Source of the DNA: Pedobacter sp.
GTDB lineage: Bacteria > Bacteroidota > Bacteroidia > Sphingobacteriales > Sphingobacteriaceae
Reading direction: 5' to 3'
Assembly: GCA_014378705.1 (NCBI GenBank)
Contig: JACMND010000189.1
Location: 1-64,000, forward strand
Length of the DNA stretch: 64,000 nucleotides
In this document: in pieces, positions 17,184-26,044 of the stretch
Layout: the number at the start of each line of letters is the position of its first letter
How positions within the stretch are numbered: the first letter of the stretch is position 1
The notes under the pieces: generated by a model
The model's database searches: none
Seen by the model: only the letters and a program-made list of their open reading frames with translations
Told to the model about the DNA's origin: nothing
Position numbers and translations under genes: made by a program

Positions 17184-18938
17184 TTACATTTCTGCTTCCT
17201 GTTTTTCGCCAATTTGCTGGCGCCACATTGCGTAATACAAGCCTTTTTCCGTCAAGAGTTCCTCATGCCTTCCAGATTCGGTAATATTGCCTTTTTCAAG
17301 AACATAGATGCGGTCGGCATGCATAATAGTTGATAAGCGGTGAGCGATTAGAATGGTAATGTGATCCTTGATAACAGACACATCGCGTATGGTTTCTGTG
17401 ATTTCTTCTTCGGTGATGGAATCTAATGACGAGGTGGCTTCATCAAAAACCAAAATTTCTGGCTGTCGTAATAATGCCCGTGCTATGGAAAGGCGTTGCT
17501 TTTCGCCACCGGAAACTTTTACGCCTCCTTCGCCTATTACTGTATCTAAGCCGTTATCTGCCCGTGAAAGCAGGTTCTGACAAGCTGCTTTTTCTAAAAC
17601 ACGCATACACTCTTCATCTGTGGCGTCCGGGCGTACAAATTGAAGATTCTCTCGGATTGTCCCAGAAAATAATTGTGTGTCCTGAGTAACAAATCCTATT
17701 TTTTCCCGGAGCTGATCCAAATCTATGTCGTTCCTGGATACGCCATTGTAAAGAATTTCACCTTCTTTCGGTGGATATAATCCTACCAATAGTTTAACTA
17801 ATGTTGATTTACCTGCACCGGATGGACCTACAAATGCAATCGTCCGGCCGTTGTTGGTACTGAACGTGATATTATTTAACGCGTTTCCTTTTGCGGACTG
17901 GTGTTTAAAACTTACATTCTTAAAATCAAGGTTGGTAACCTTTTCAAGCCTTACAGGTTTATGAGGTTTGGTTTCTTTCGGAACACTCATAATGCTTTTA
18001 AAGTTATCCAGGGAAACCTCCGTTTCGCGATAAATATTAATGATATTTCCCAATTCCTGCAATGGCCCGAAAATAAAGAACGAATAAATAAACAAGGAAA
18101 AGAATTCTCCTACGCTAATTTTACCTGCATAAATAAGGTACAGCATTAAAAGTAAAATCAAGTTTCGCAGTAAATTAACTAACGTGCCCTGTATAAAACT
18201 TAAACTGCGCACATATTTAACTTTACGGAGTTCCAGTTTTAAGATCTTGTCAGTGGTATTATTTAACCTTTGTATTTCCTGCGAAGACAGCCCTAAACTT
18301 TTAACCAGTTCTATATTTCTTAAAGATTCTGTGGTTGAACCTGCGAGCGTTGTTGTTTCTTTGACAATTGTTTTTTGTACTACTTTAATTTTTTTGCTTA
18401 AGGCAGAACTGATAAAACCAAGAATAGGAATTACAGACATATAAACCACGGCGATTGACCAATGGATATTGATGGCATAGATAAACACAAATGTAACACC
18501 AACAAGAGAAGTAAAAACAATGTTAATGAAGGCTGTAATCAACTTTTCGGTATCCGTTCTTACTTTTTGCAAAATACCAAGAGTTTCGCCACTTCGCTGA
18601 TCTTCAAAAACAGAATAAGGTAATTCCAGTGAATGAGCCAGCCCATCAGAATAAATTTTGGCACCCAGACGCTGGGTGATCACGTTTACATAATAGTCCT
18701 GAAAGTTTTTGGCTATCCGTGATACCATGGCTACACCCATTGCCGCAAGGATAAGTAAACCGGCTCCTTTAAAAAATTGATCCGTAGTGTAATCTTTATA
18801 GTGCGTTACGTACGTGTCTATAATCTTTTTGAATATCCATGGATCTAGCAAAGAAAAAATTTGATTTATTGCGGCCAAAGCTAATGCAAGAAGAATTAGG
18901 CTTTTATAATCTTTAAGATACTGTATAAGTATTTTCAT
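17184..18938 (-). CDS. ABC exporter, fused permease and ATPase
   Basis: 584 aa half-transporter. Six membrane helices fall in the first ~310 residues. The ATPase follows with Walker A GPSGAGKST, signature VSGGEKQR, Walker B ILVFDEATSSLD and H-loop IAHRLST. It is not a close duplicate of the exporter at 2623-4443 (different intervening sequence) and has no glycosyltransferase neighbours, so drug or lipid export are both open. The start follows a 213-bp intergenic gap that separates it from frr. Confidence 0.9.
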   Translation of the reverse strand: MKILIQYLKDYKSLILLALALAAINQIFSLLDPWIFKKIIDTYVTHYKDYTTDQFFKGAGLLILAAMGVAMVSRIAKNFQDYYVNVITQRLGAKIYSDGLAHSLELPYSVFEDQRSGETLGILQKVRTDTEKLITAFINIVFTSLVGVTFVFIYAINIHWSIAVVYMSVIPILGFISSALSKKIKVVQKTIVKETTTLAGSTTESLRNIELVKSLGLSSQEIQRLNNTTDKILKLELRKVKYVRSLSFIQGTLVNLLRNLILLLMLYLIYAGKISVGEFFSLFIYSFFIFGPLQELGNIINIYRETEVSLDNFKSIMSVPKETKPHKPVRLEKVTNLDFKNVSFKHQSAKGNALNNITFSTNNGRTIAFVGPSGAGKSTLVKLLVGLYPPKEGEILYNGVSRNDIDLDQLREKIGFVTQDTQLFSGTIRENLQFVRPDATDEECMRVLEKAACQNLLSRADNGLDTVIGEGGVKVSGGEKQRLSIARALLRQPEILVFDEATSSLDSITEEEITETIRDVSVIKDHITILIAHRLSTIMHADRIYVLEKGNITESGRHEELLTEKGLYYAMWRQQIGEKQEAEM

Positions 18939-19151
18939 TGATTGCGTATTGATTAAAATGCATTATGAATGTCCTTGTTTATTGGTTACACTAAAAAGTA
19001 GATATTTACCCATTTTTTTTGAAGGAGATAACAACAGAATTCCATAAAATTATCTCTGTTAATAGAATGAAGCCTAAAAGTGATGCTAAATTAAAAAAGG
19101 GAATGATGCGTATGCTTCATCCCCCCCAAGGTTTTACAAACGGGTTACGAT

Positions 19152-19715
19152 TTAAACAGTCATCACATCTTTTTCTTTTAACTCAGCGAGCTTATCAACA
19201 TTCACAATAAAAGAGTCGGTTAGTTTCTGAACTTCTGCTTCACCGTCTTTAATTTCATCATCGGAAACACCCTCTGTCTTTAATTTCTTAATTTTTTCGT
19301 TTGCGTCCTTGCGGATGTTTCGAACAGCGATCCGTCCTCGTTCTGCTTCTTCTTTTACTTTCTTAACAAGGTCTTTCCTTCGTTCTTCCGTTAAAGGCGG
19401 AACATTCAAGCGGATAACGATTCCGTCATTCTGTGGGTTTAAACCAATATTCGCATCCTTAATCGCTTTTTCAATCGGAACGATCAGCGACTTTTCCCAG
19501 GGCTGAACCACTAAAGTACGGGCATCAGGCGTATTCACTGTTCCAACCTGCGCCAATGGGGTTTGCGTTCCATAATAATCAACCGTTATTCCATCCAGCA
19601 TAGAAGGCATTGCTTTTCCAGCACGTATTTTTGTTAATTCGCTATCACAATGCTCGATGGCTTTTTCCATAAGCAATTTAGCATCTTCCAATTGTTTCTT
19701 AATATGCTCGTTCAT
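19152..19715 (-). CDS. frr: Ribosome recycling factor
   Basis: 187 aa, full length. The long-helix domain contains ITVDYYGTQTPLAQVGTV and TLVVQPWEKSLI; PPLTEERRKDLVKKVKEEAERGRIAVRNIRKDAN is the classic C-terminal segment. With EF-G it splits post-termination ribosomes. It lies downstream of pyrH on the same strand, the usual order, but with a 318-bp gap in place of the normal short spacing. Confidence 0.97.
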   Translation of the reverse strand: MNEHIKKQLEDAKLLMEKAIEHCDSELTKIRAGKAMPSMLDGITVDYYGTQTPLAQVGTVNTPDARTLVVQPWEKSLIVPIEKAIKDANIGLNPQNDGIVIRLNVPPLTEERRKDLVKKVKEEAERGRIAVRNIRKDANEKIKKLKTEGVSDDEIKDGEAEVQKLTDSFIVNVDKLAELKEKDVMTV

Positions 19716-20033
19716 ATTGTACCGGGGAATTTTTGTTAAAAATATAAAAATAGTGCGAAGTCTTGAATAGGAATACTTTAACTAAATTATGGAGATATAA
19801 TTAGATATTTAAACCACGTTTTTATCTGGCATATAGAATTTGTAAAATTAACAAATCAGAACTTAAGTTACCATTAATCATAGCCCCGCTCTCTACTTTA
19901 CTCCCGATAAAAATCTGGGTATGTCGCTGTGATCAGGTTTATTTATTTTTGACCTTTCGCTTTAAGGTTTTAACTGTTAGAGTACAGCTTGATGACTGCT
20001 CACTGCTAGTTCAGATTCTCGTTATTGCTACTT
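19716..20033. other. 318-bp gap between pyrH and frr, no gene seen
   Basis: No convincing ORF, tRNA or strong hairpin was found. Near 19985-20010 the sequence reads GATGACT GCTCACT GCTAGTT CAGATTC, a short run with 7-nt rhythm like the repeats described elsewhere. The gap separates two genes that are normally tightly linked. Confidence 0.5.
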
Positions 20034-20741
20034 TTATCCTTTTACAAGTGTTCCAATCTGCTCTCCTTCAGTAATACGCATAAAATTACCCGGCTTATTC
20101 ATATCAAAAACAATAATTGGCAGGTTATTTTCCTGGCAAAGCGTAATGGCAGTCAAATCCATCACGTTTAAATTCTTTTGATAAACTTCTGTAAAGGTTA
20201 TTTCATCATAACGGGTGGCTGTTAAATCTTTTTCAGGGTCAGCCGTATAAATTCCATCAACACGGGTACCTTTTAATACCGCATCAGCATTAATCTCAAT
20301 TGCCCTCAAGGAGGCTGCAGTATCAGTGGTGAAATATGGATTTCCGGTTCCGGCACCAAATATGACGATCCTTCCTTTTTCTAAATGCCTTACCGCCCGG
20401 CGGCGGATAAAAGGTTCGCAAATTTGTTCCATTTTAATAGCTGTAAGCAACCGGGTTTTTACACCGGTTTTTTCCAGAGCATCCTGTAAAGCCATGCTAT
20501 TGATAACTGTTGCAAGCATTCCCATATAATCTGCTTGTACGCGGTCCATTCCTGATTTTTCTGCACTTAAACCTCTGTAAATATTGCCTCCGCCAATAAC
20601 AATCGCAATTTCTATCCCCTGAGCATGAACCGCCTTAATATCATTCGCGTACTGGGCTACCCGGTCCATATCAATACCGTACTGCTTCTCTCCCATAAGG
20701 GATTCGCCGCTTAATTTTAAAAGGACACGTTTGTATTTCAT
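20034..20741 (-). CDS. pyrH: UMP kinase
   Basis: 235 aa. KLSGESLMG and [11 protein letters not shown] are the amino-acid-kinase phosphate-binding motifs of Pyr[32 protein letters not shown] and [13 protein letters not shown] complete the family signature. It phosphorylates UMP to UDP as a hexamer and is allosterically controlled by UTP/GTP in this family. It lies 80 bp downstream of nagA in a minus-strand series that otherwise consists of translation genes. Confidence 0.97.
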   Translation of the reverse strand: MKYKRVLLKLSGESLMGEKQYGIDMDRVAQYANDIKAVHAQGIEIAIVIGGGNIYRGLSAEKSGMDRVQADYMGMLATVINSMALQDALEKTGVKTRLLTAIKMEQICEPFIRRRAVRHLEKGRIVIFGAGTGNPYFTTDTAASLRAIEINADAVLKGTRVDGIYTADPEKDLTATRYDEITFTEVYQKNLNVMDLTAITLCQENNLPIIVFDMNKPGNFMRITEGEQIGTLVKG

Positions 20742-20820
20742 GAGGATAGTATTGAGATTCTAGAGATCCTTTTAACAACTAACTAACTGGCAACTGGTTG
20801 TAAAAGTATAAAAATTAATT

Positions 20821-21933
20821 TCAGTGTATTAGGCCTGATAATATGGTGCTTTTTAAATTAAGATCTTTGTCAAACACGATCAGGTTTGCAATTGCATCGG
20901 GTTTAATAAAACCCAGATCATTTTGTCTGTTAATTAGTGTCGCCGGGTAAGTTGATGCCATCCGTAAACTTTCTTCTACAGATATTCCTGCATGTTTAAT
21001 TCCATTTTTTACCGCTTTTAACATACTTAAACAAGAGCCTGAAAGTGTTCCGTCAGGCATTACGTAATGGTCATCCTTTAAAATGTGCTGATAAACACCT
21101 TCCTTCGTTTCTGTTACAGCATCAGTAATATAAAAAAGTTTGTTCCCCATTTCGCGTTTGGCCAGCTCAACCATTGGAAATTTAACATGAATGCCATCCG
21201 CAACAATGCTCGCATATGGTTTTTGTTTAAAAATAGCAGCCACCAGTCCCGGATCGCGATGATGAAGTTGCGGCATGGCATTGAAAATATGTGTTGCGGC
21301 AAAAGCCTTATTTTCAAAGAACTGCATTCCTTCCTCAAAATTTGCGTCGCTGTGGCCTGCTGAGATTACAATATTTTGAGAATTTAAGTAATTAATTACC
21401 TCTTCATCCTGCAGTTCAGGTGCGATTGTTATCATTTTAATTTCACCATCGGCTCTTTCCACCCAGCCTTTTACCTCTGCTAAAGTTGCTTTTCTAATGA
21501 GATTTGCAGGATGGGCGCCTCTTCTTACCGTATTTAAAAACGGTCCTTCCAAGTGTAAGCCCAGAAAATTTCCGATAGAATTTTTTCGGTAGGATTTGGC
21601 AGAATCAATGGCCTGTTCAACAATTTCAGAAGTGTTGGTTCCTACCGTAGCGAAAAATCCGGTGCAGCCTTGTTTTAAAAGCAGCGTCTCCATATGGTGC
21701 AATGCCCCCACGGTTGGAGAACCGGCAAATAAAAAACCACCGCTGCCATAAATTTGGAGGTCTAACAGGCCGGGCGCAATATAGTAATCACTGAAATCAA
21801 GTATTTTTGATCCGGCAGCAATTTCTGAGCTATTAACAACAGCCCTGATCTTTCCGTGCTCAATTAAAAGTGTTTTCCCTTCAATCTTTTCCTCACCGGT
21901 ATAAATAATAGCGTTGGTTATTGCGGTTATCAT
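20821..21933 (-). CDS. nagA: N-acetylglucosamine-6-phosphate deacetylase
   Basis: 370 aa. This amidohydrolase-fold enzyme has the metal ligand Glu in LHLEGPFLN, His in SAGHSDANFE and His in ATHIFNAMP, and the catalytic Asp in YITDAVTET. It deacetylates GlcNAc-6-P during amino-sugar use or cell-wall recycling. No nagB or transporter is adjacent. It interrupts the usual tsf-pyrH-frr linkage, lying 281 bp after tsf and 80 bp before pyrH. Normal length and intact motifs point to an active enzyme. Confidence 0.94.
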   Translation of the reverse strand: MITAITNAIIYTGEEKIEGKTLLIEHGKIRAVVNSSEIAAGSKILDFSDYYIAPGLLDLQIYGSGGFLFAGSPTVGALHHMETLLLKQGCTGFFATVGTNTSEIVEQAIDSAKSYRKNSIGNFLGLHLEGPFLNTVRRGAHPANLIRKATLAEVKGWVERADGEIKMITIAPELQDEEVINYLNSQNIVISAGHSDANFEEGMQFFENKAFAATHIFNAMPQLHHRDPGLVAAIFKQKPYASIVADGIHVKFPMVELAKREMGNKLFYITDAVTETKEGVYQHILKDDHYVMPDGTLSGSCLSMLKAVKNGIKHAGISVEESLRMASTYPATLINRQNDLGFIKPDAIANLIVFDKDLNLKSTILSGLIH

Positions 21934-22176
21934 GGTTTAAGTTTAATTTTTTATGTTTCCTGCTTTCAGAACCGGTTAACTGCATTTAGATTTTAAAATT
22001 GGAGCAATGGCTTATGTTTTAAAACCTGATTGTATCAGATATCTGCCTTTAGACAAGGCCTTGGTTGTGTGAGCGCAAAGCAGGGGTAATCCTAACTTTG
22101 AACAGTAATAAAGGTTTTCTAAACCATTGCCTGAATTTAAAAACAAATTTTTAATTAAATTATCAAAAAGCAGCGC

Positions 22177-22208
22177 AAAAAAAATCCCGATGTTTAAATC
22201 GGGATTTT
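22177..22208 (-). terminator. Rho-independent terminator of the rplM-rpsI-rpsB-tsf operon
   Basis: An 11-bp perfect stem (AAAATCCCGAT/ATCGGGATTTT on the plus strand, 22181-22191 with 22198-22208) with a 6-nt loop. On the minus strand it is followed by a T-run. It begins only 6 bp after the tsf stop, so nagA-pyrH-frr probably need their own promoter. Confidence 0.9.
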
Positions 22209-22214
22209 AATAAG

Positions 22215-23054
22215 TTAAGCTCCTAACTGAACCCGCTTGAAAGCAGTAACAGTTAGCCCTTTATCAACCCCGTTTAAAAACTGGGCAATGGTTTTAGACG
22301 AATCTTTTACAAACTCCTGGTTTAATAAGGTAGAGTCTTTGTAAAATTTATTCAGTTTGCCGGCAGCGATTTTTTCAATCATTTCTTCCGGTTTGCCTTC
22401 TGCACGGATCTGATCTTTGGCGATCTCCAATTCACGCTCAATGGTACGGGAATCAACACCGTCCTTATCAATAGCAACTGGATTCATAGCTGCTATTTGC
22501 ATCGCAACATCTTTTCCGGCTTCATCCGCATTAGCAGCATCCGCACTTAAAGCAACCAACACACCTAACCTATAATTACCATGGATATAGGCAATCACCT
22601 TTTCGCCCGTAACGGTTTCATATTTAGAAACACTAATCTTTTCACCAATTTTTCCAGTTTGATCAAGGATGTGATCTGAAACTTTTACCCCGTTTAATTC
22701 ATAACCGGTTAACTCTTCCAACGAAGATGGATTTTTTTGAACTGCAAGATCCGCGATACTGTTGGCGAAAGAAATAAAATCGGCATTCTTGGCCACAAAA
22801 TCAGTTTCGCAATTTACTTCAACAATAAAGCCTTGCTTGCTATCGGAGGAAGTTTTCGCAATGACAACCCCTTCGTTTGAATCACGATCTGAACGACTTG
22901 CAGCTACTTTAGCACCCTTTTTACGAAGATAATCGGTAGCTGCTTCGAAATCGCCGTTTGCTTCAGTCAGCGCTTTTTTGCAATCCATCATCCCGGCACC
23001 GGTTTGCTGACGCAATTTATTTACATCTGTTGCAGTAATTTGTACTGTAGACAT
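22215..23054 (-). CDS. tsf: Translation elongation factor Ts
   Basis: 279 aa from the ATG at 23054. The ORF track adds 30 residues (starting at 23144) that are translated from an intergenic hairpin and do not resemble EF-Ts; the true protein begins MSTVQITATDVNKLRQQTGAG, the UBA-like start that binds EF-Tu. The core motif NCETDFVAKNADF is intact. EF-Ts exchanges GDP on EF-Tu. It is the last gene of the rplM-rpsI-rpsB-tsf unit, followed directly by a terminator. Confidence 0.97.
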   Translation of the reverse strand: MSTVQITATDVNKLRQQTGAGMMDCKKALTEANGDFEAATDYLRKKGAKVAASRSDRDSNEGVVIAKTSSDSKQGFIVEVNCETDFVAKNADFISFANSIADLAVQKNPSSLEELTGYELNGVKVSDHILDQTGKIGEKISVSKYETVTGEKVIAYIHGNYRLGVLVALSADAANADEAGKDVAMQIAAMNPVAIDKDGVDSRTIERELEIAKDQIRAEGKPEEMIEKIAAGKLNKFYKDSTLLNQEFVKDSSKTIAQFLNGVDKGLTVTAFKRVQLGA

Positions 23055-23085
23055 TTTTTTATTTTTTAAATTGTTTTTATAAAAA

Positions 23086-23147
23086 TTGTGGGTTGCAGGT
23101 TGTCGGTTGCAAGTGTTACCTGCAACCGACAACCTGCAACCCACAAC
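23086..23147. repeat. Perfect 26-bp inverted repeat made of in-phase heptanucleotides, between rpsB and tsf
   Basis: Arms 23086-23111 and 23121-23146 are perfect reverse complements around a 9-nt loop. From 23092 to 23147 the sequence splits without a break into eight 7-mers: GTTGCAG, GTTGTCG, GTTGCAA, GTGTTAC, CTGCAAC, CGACAAC, CTGCAAC, CCACAAC. The loop stays in the same 7-nt phase. It lacks a T-run, so it is not a standard terminator. It would form a very stable RNA hairpin between the two cistrons. Confidence 0.9.
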
Positions 23148-23151
23148 GTGT

Positions 23152-24126
23152 TTACTCTTTTGACTTCGCAGAGTTTTCTGGAACTTCCGAAGAGGCTGTT
23201 ACTTCTTCAGTAGAATTTGCTTCTTCAGTATCCGCTTGTTCGGGCACATTCGCTTCTTCAGCAGGTAAGCCTTTTAAGGCACTTACCTCTGCTTTAGGGG
23301 CTGGTGAAGTTTCCGTTGCAGGGGCAGAAGTTTCGGAAGTTGACTTACGTGTCCGTCTGGCGGGGGCTTCCTCACCTTCGTTATCTATTTTGGCTTTTGC
23401 GGCCGCTGCTTCTTTATCGCTTTCCTCATCTTTTTCACGCTTGCGCTCATCCAGCCCTTCGTGAATAGCTTTCATTACAATGTCCATAACTAACGTAATG
23501 GATTTTGTGGCGTCATCATTTGCCGGTATAGGGAAATCAATGTTTGATGGATCAGAATTAGTATCTACCATCGCGAAAGTCGGGATGTTTAATTTCATTG
23601 CCTCCGCAACTGAAATATGCTCTTTTTTCACGTCGATGATGAATAAAGCTGCAGGTAACCGATTTAAATCAGCAATACCTCCTAAAAGAGATTCTAATTT
23701 TATACGCTCACGCTGGATCATCAATTTTTCTTTTTTTGATAAAACATCATACGTTCCGTCTTTGGTCATCTTATCGATGTTCGACATCTTTTTAATCGAC
23801 TTACGAACGGTTTGAAAGTTAGTCAACATCCCGCCTAACCAACGCTCGGTTACGTAAGGCATGTTCACCAAGCGTGCCTGTTCGGCAACGATGTCTTTAG
23901 CTTGTTTTTTGGTAGAAACAAACAAAACTTTACGGCCGGATTTTACGATCTGTTTGATCGCACCAGCGGCTTCTTCTAGTTTGGTTAATGTTTTATTTAA
24001 ATCTATGATATGGATGCCGTTGCGTTCCATAAAGATGTAGGGAGCCATTTTTGGATCCCACTTGCGGGTAAGGTGACCAAAATGTACACCTGCGTCCAAT
24101 AAATCCTGATATGTTGTTCTTGCCAT
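23152..24126 (-). CDS. rpsB: 30S ribosomal protein S2 with a long acidic C-terminal extension
   Basis: 324 aa. The conserved S2 core starts MARTTYQDLLDAGVHFGHLTRKW and ends near residue 230 (VMDIVMKAIHEGLDERKRE). Typical S2 proteins stop soon after. Here about 90 further residues follow, rich in Glu, Ala, Ser, Thr and Pro, with a small basic patch (RRTRKS). The tail is in frame with no stop, so it is genuine coding sequence; it is likely disordered. The gene lies between rpsI (18-bp gap) and tsf, and a perfect hairpin begins 5 bp past its stop. Confidence 0.96.
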   Translation of the reverse strand: MARTTYQDLLDAGVHFGHLTRKWDPKMAPYIFMERNGIHIIDLNKTLTKLEEAAGAIKQIVKSGRKVLFVSTKKQAKDIVAEQARLVNMPYVTERWLGGMLTNFQTVRKSIKKMSNIDKMTKDGTYDVLSKKEKLMIQRERIKLESLLGGIADLNRLPAALFIIDVKKEHISVAEAMKLNIPTFAMVDTNSDPSNIDFPIPANDDATKSITLVMDIVMKAIHEGLDERKREKDEESDKEAAAAKAKIDNEGEEAPARRTRKSTSETSAPATETSPAPKAEVSALKGLPAEEANVPEQADTEEANSTEEVTASSEVPENSAKSKE

Positions 24127-24144
24127 TGTAGTATCCTCCTGAGA

Positions 24145-24531
24145 TTATCGTTTACTGAATTGAAATTTCTTACGGGCTTTCTTACGGCCTGGTTTTTTAC
24201 GCTCAACCATACGGTTATCACGTGTCATCAGTCCTTTAGCGCTTAAAGAAGACTTCGTCTCCGGATCAAGTTCTACAATTGCTTTCGCGATAGCTAAACG
24301 AACAGCACCTGCCTGCCCGTTAACGCCACCACCCGCAACGTTTACGTTTACATCAAATTTTCCGCCAGAGCCGGAAACTTCTAATGATTGTGTAACCACA
24401 TATTGCAATGGCAATGTTGGAAAATACTCTTTGTAATCTTTACCGTTTACGGTAATATTTCCGCTTCCCTCAGTCAAATAGATGCGGGCAACTGCGGTTT
24501 TTCTTCTTCCTGAAGTGTTTGTAGTCGACAT
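24145..24531 (-). CDS. rpsI: 30S ribosomal protein S9
   Basis: 128 aa, full length. It begins MSTTNTSGRRKTAVARIYL, and the C-terminal tail ending KPGRKKARKKFQFSKR is the classic S9 extension that reaches the P-site tRNA. GGGVNGQAGAVRLAIAKAIV is the core signature. It is the second gene of the rplM operon, 16 bp after rplM. Confidence 0.98.
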   Translation of the reverse strand: MSTTNTSGRRKTAVARIYLTEGSGNITVNGKDYKEYFPTLPLQYVVTQSLEVSGSGGKFDVNVNVAGGGVNGQAGAVRLAIAKAIVELDPETKSSLSAKGLMTRDNRMVERKKPGRKKARKKFQFSKR

Positions 24532-24547
24532 TTAATTTCTCTTTTAG

Positions 24548-24991
24548 TTAGGGTTTAATGGTTTTTGGTGATTGAGCTGCATGCGGATGTTCTGTACCCG
24601 CATAAACAAATAGGTTTTTGTACAAAGCCTTGCCCAATCGGTTTTTAGGTAACATACCACGTACAGCTTTTTCAACTACGCGGGTAGGATGTTTGGCCAT
24701 TAACTCCTTCGGAGAAATAAATTTCTGACCGCCCGGATAACCCGTGTAAGAGACATATTGTTTGTCTTCGAACTTGTTCCCGGTCAGTTTAATTTTGTCT
24801 GCGTTGATAATGATCACATTATCTCCGCAATCTACGTGTGGGGTGAACGATGGCTTGTGTTTTCCTCTAATCATCATGGCGATCTTAGAAGACAAGCGCC
24901 CCAAAATCTCGCCTTGAGCATCAACAACTACCCATTCTTTATTAACGGTTGCTTTGTTGGCAGAGACAGTTTTGTAACTTAACGTATTCAC
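24548..24991 (-). CDS. rplM: 50S ribosomal protein L13
   Basis: 147 aa. EWVVVDAQGEILGRLSSKIA and VDCGDNVIIINADKIKLTG are L13 signatures, and the ending GTEHPHAAQSPKTI is typical of Bacteroidota. The start is GTG (24989-24991). It heads rplM-rpsI-rpsB-tsf. A strong promoter lies 55 bp upstream, giving a leader of roughly 48 nt. Confidence 0.97.
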   Translation of the reverse strand: MNTLSYKTVSANKATVNKEWVVVDAQGEILGRLSSKIAMMIRGKHKPSFTPHVDCGDNVIIINADKIKLTGNKFEDKQYVSYTGYPGGQKFISPKELMAKHPTRVVEKAVRGMLPKNRLGKALYKNLFVYAGTEHPHAAQSPKTIKP

Positions 24992-25045
24992 TTGCTTGAA
25001 TTTAAATTATTTAACAATTTCTATTAACCCTAAAATTAGGGACTG

Positions 25046-25076
25046 CAAAGATAGCCGAAATACTTTATTGATCAAG
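25046..25076 (-). promoter_or_regulatory. Bacteroidota promoter of the rplM ribosomal operon
   Basis: Read on the minus strand: CTTG (25076-25073), exactly 19 nt, then TATCTTTG (25053-25046), a perfect TAnnTTTG box. Just downstream, near the expected start site, lies a small palindrome CCCTAA-TT-TTAGGG (25028-25041), which would sit at the very 5' end of the leader. Confidence 0.75.
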
Positions 25077-25404
25077 TGGTTGCAATAGAATTTGTCAATT
25101 AAGGTTTACTGCTTCTCATTGGTGTTGTTTAAATAAAGTTGGGGGTCTTACGTTTTTTAAGAAGTAAGGCCTGTTCGTCTTTCGTTAAGTTGGTCTCGTT
25201 TTACGCTTAAGATTCTGGTATAAAGCCGTTAGATTTGCGCTTCTATCAGGTTTATTTTTAATGGACCTACTGCTATTAAATTTATTATAAACAATTTTTG
25301 ATGGCCTTTTTCGCTTTTAGCTTTACAAAATCACATGTAAAATTTAATTGATGTATTGAAAATTGTTCCGTGCCCAAAAATTAAATCGCTGGAAGTGCAA
25401 GACC

Positions 25405-25446
25405 CATTCTGCTGAATACTTAAATAAATAAGTATTCAGCAGAATG
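25405..25446. repeat. Perfect 18-bp inverted repeat upstream of the GMC locus
   Basis: CATTCTGCTGAATACTTA pairs perfectly with TAAGTATTCAGCAGAATG around a 6-nt loop. It lies between divergent genes, so a terminator role is unlikely unless for a small transcript. It could be an operator or a dispersed repeat. Confidence 0.8.
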
Positions 25447-25498
25447 CTGTTTTCTTAATTTATTGTAATTTAGAAACCAATATATATGCTGTAATATC

Positions 25499-26044
25499 AT
25501 GAACATAACCAGACGGGTTGCCATCAGGAATCTTTTAATTGTAACAGCGGGGGCTGCTATCCTGCCCTCCTGTTTTCAAGATGGAGCTTCTGTTAAACTT
25601 AAAAATATAAAGATCAATCGGGATCAGGAAGATTCCGTTGCGTCTTTAACCGATGCCATCATCCCAAAAACAGACACTCCGGGAGCTGTTGACATAGCCG
25701 CCCATCTTTTTGTTCTTAAAATGGTTGACGATTGTTATACCAAAGAAGAGCAGGTAACTTTTGTAAAAGGCTTAGAGGAATTTAACAAACTAACAAAGCT
25801 TAAATACGAAAGTAACTTTGCTGAGCTAAATCCTGTGCAAAAGAAAGAGTTATTAACCTCATTGGAAAAAGATGAAAAACTTCCTGAAGAGATCAGATCT
25901 TTTTATTTTTCGGTTAAAGACCTAACCATATTAGGTTTTACTACCTCCCAATATTATCTTACAGAAGTGAAAAAATACAATATTATTCCAGGCAAATACC
26001 AAGGTTCTGTTCCGGTTACAAACCCAATATCTGAAAAATTATGA
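25499..26044 (+). CDS. Gluconate 2-dehydrogenase subunit 3 family lipoprotein
   Basis: 181 aa. The N-terminus has twin arginines (TRRVAIRNLLI) followed by a hydrophobic stretch and a lipobox-like LPSC near residue 24, suggesting Tat export and lipidation. Residues ~45-150 are the gluconate_2-dh3 domain (SLTDAIIPKTDTPGAVD is the usual start). It is the small partner of membrane-bound GMC dehydrogenases; here it overlaps the GMC gene by 4 nt (ATGA), which confirms pairing. The partner may ride with it through the Tat system. Confidence 0.88.
   Translation: MNITRRVAIRNLLIVTAGAAILPSCFQDGASVKLKNIKINRDQEDSVASLTDAIIPKTDTPGAVDIAAHLFVLKMVDDCYTKEEQVTFVKGLEEFNKLTKLKYESNFAELNPVQKKELLTSLEKDEKLPEEIRSFYFSVKDLTILGFTTSQYYLTEVKKYNIIPGKYQGSVPVTNPISEKL

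Larger units (their letters stand above)
24992..25498. other. 507-bp divergent intergenic region rplM / GMC locus
   Basis: It contains the rplM promoter and leader at its left end and a perfect 18-bp inverted repeat (25405-25446) at its right end, 52 bp before the GMC-locus start. No ORF, tRNA or clear TAnnTTTG box for the plus-strand genes was found; TAATTTAG near 25464 is the closest. The middle 330 bp hold nothing I can name. Confidence 0.5.

Noticed and set aside
19019-19210. Plus-strand ORF ending within frr
   Set aside because: It shadows the frr coding strand and has no family match.
23055-23144. The 30-residue N-terminal extension of EF-Ts in the ORF track
   Set aside because: It is translated from the intergenic hairpin and is unlike EF-Ts; the ATG at 23054 fits the family.
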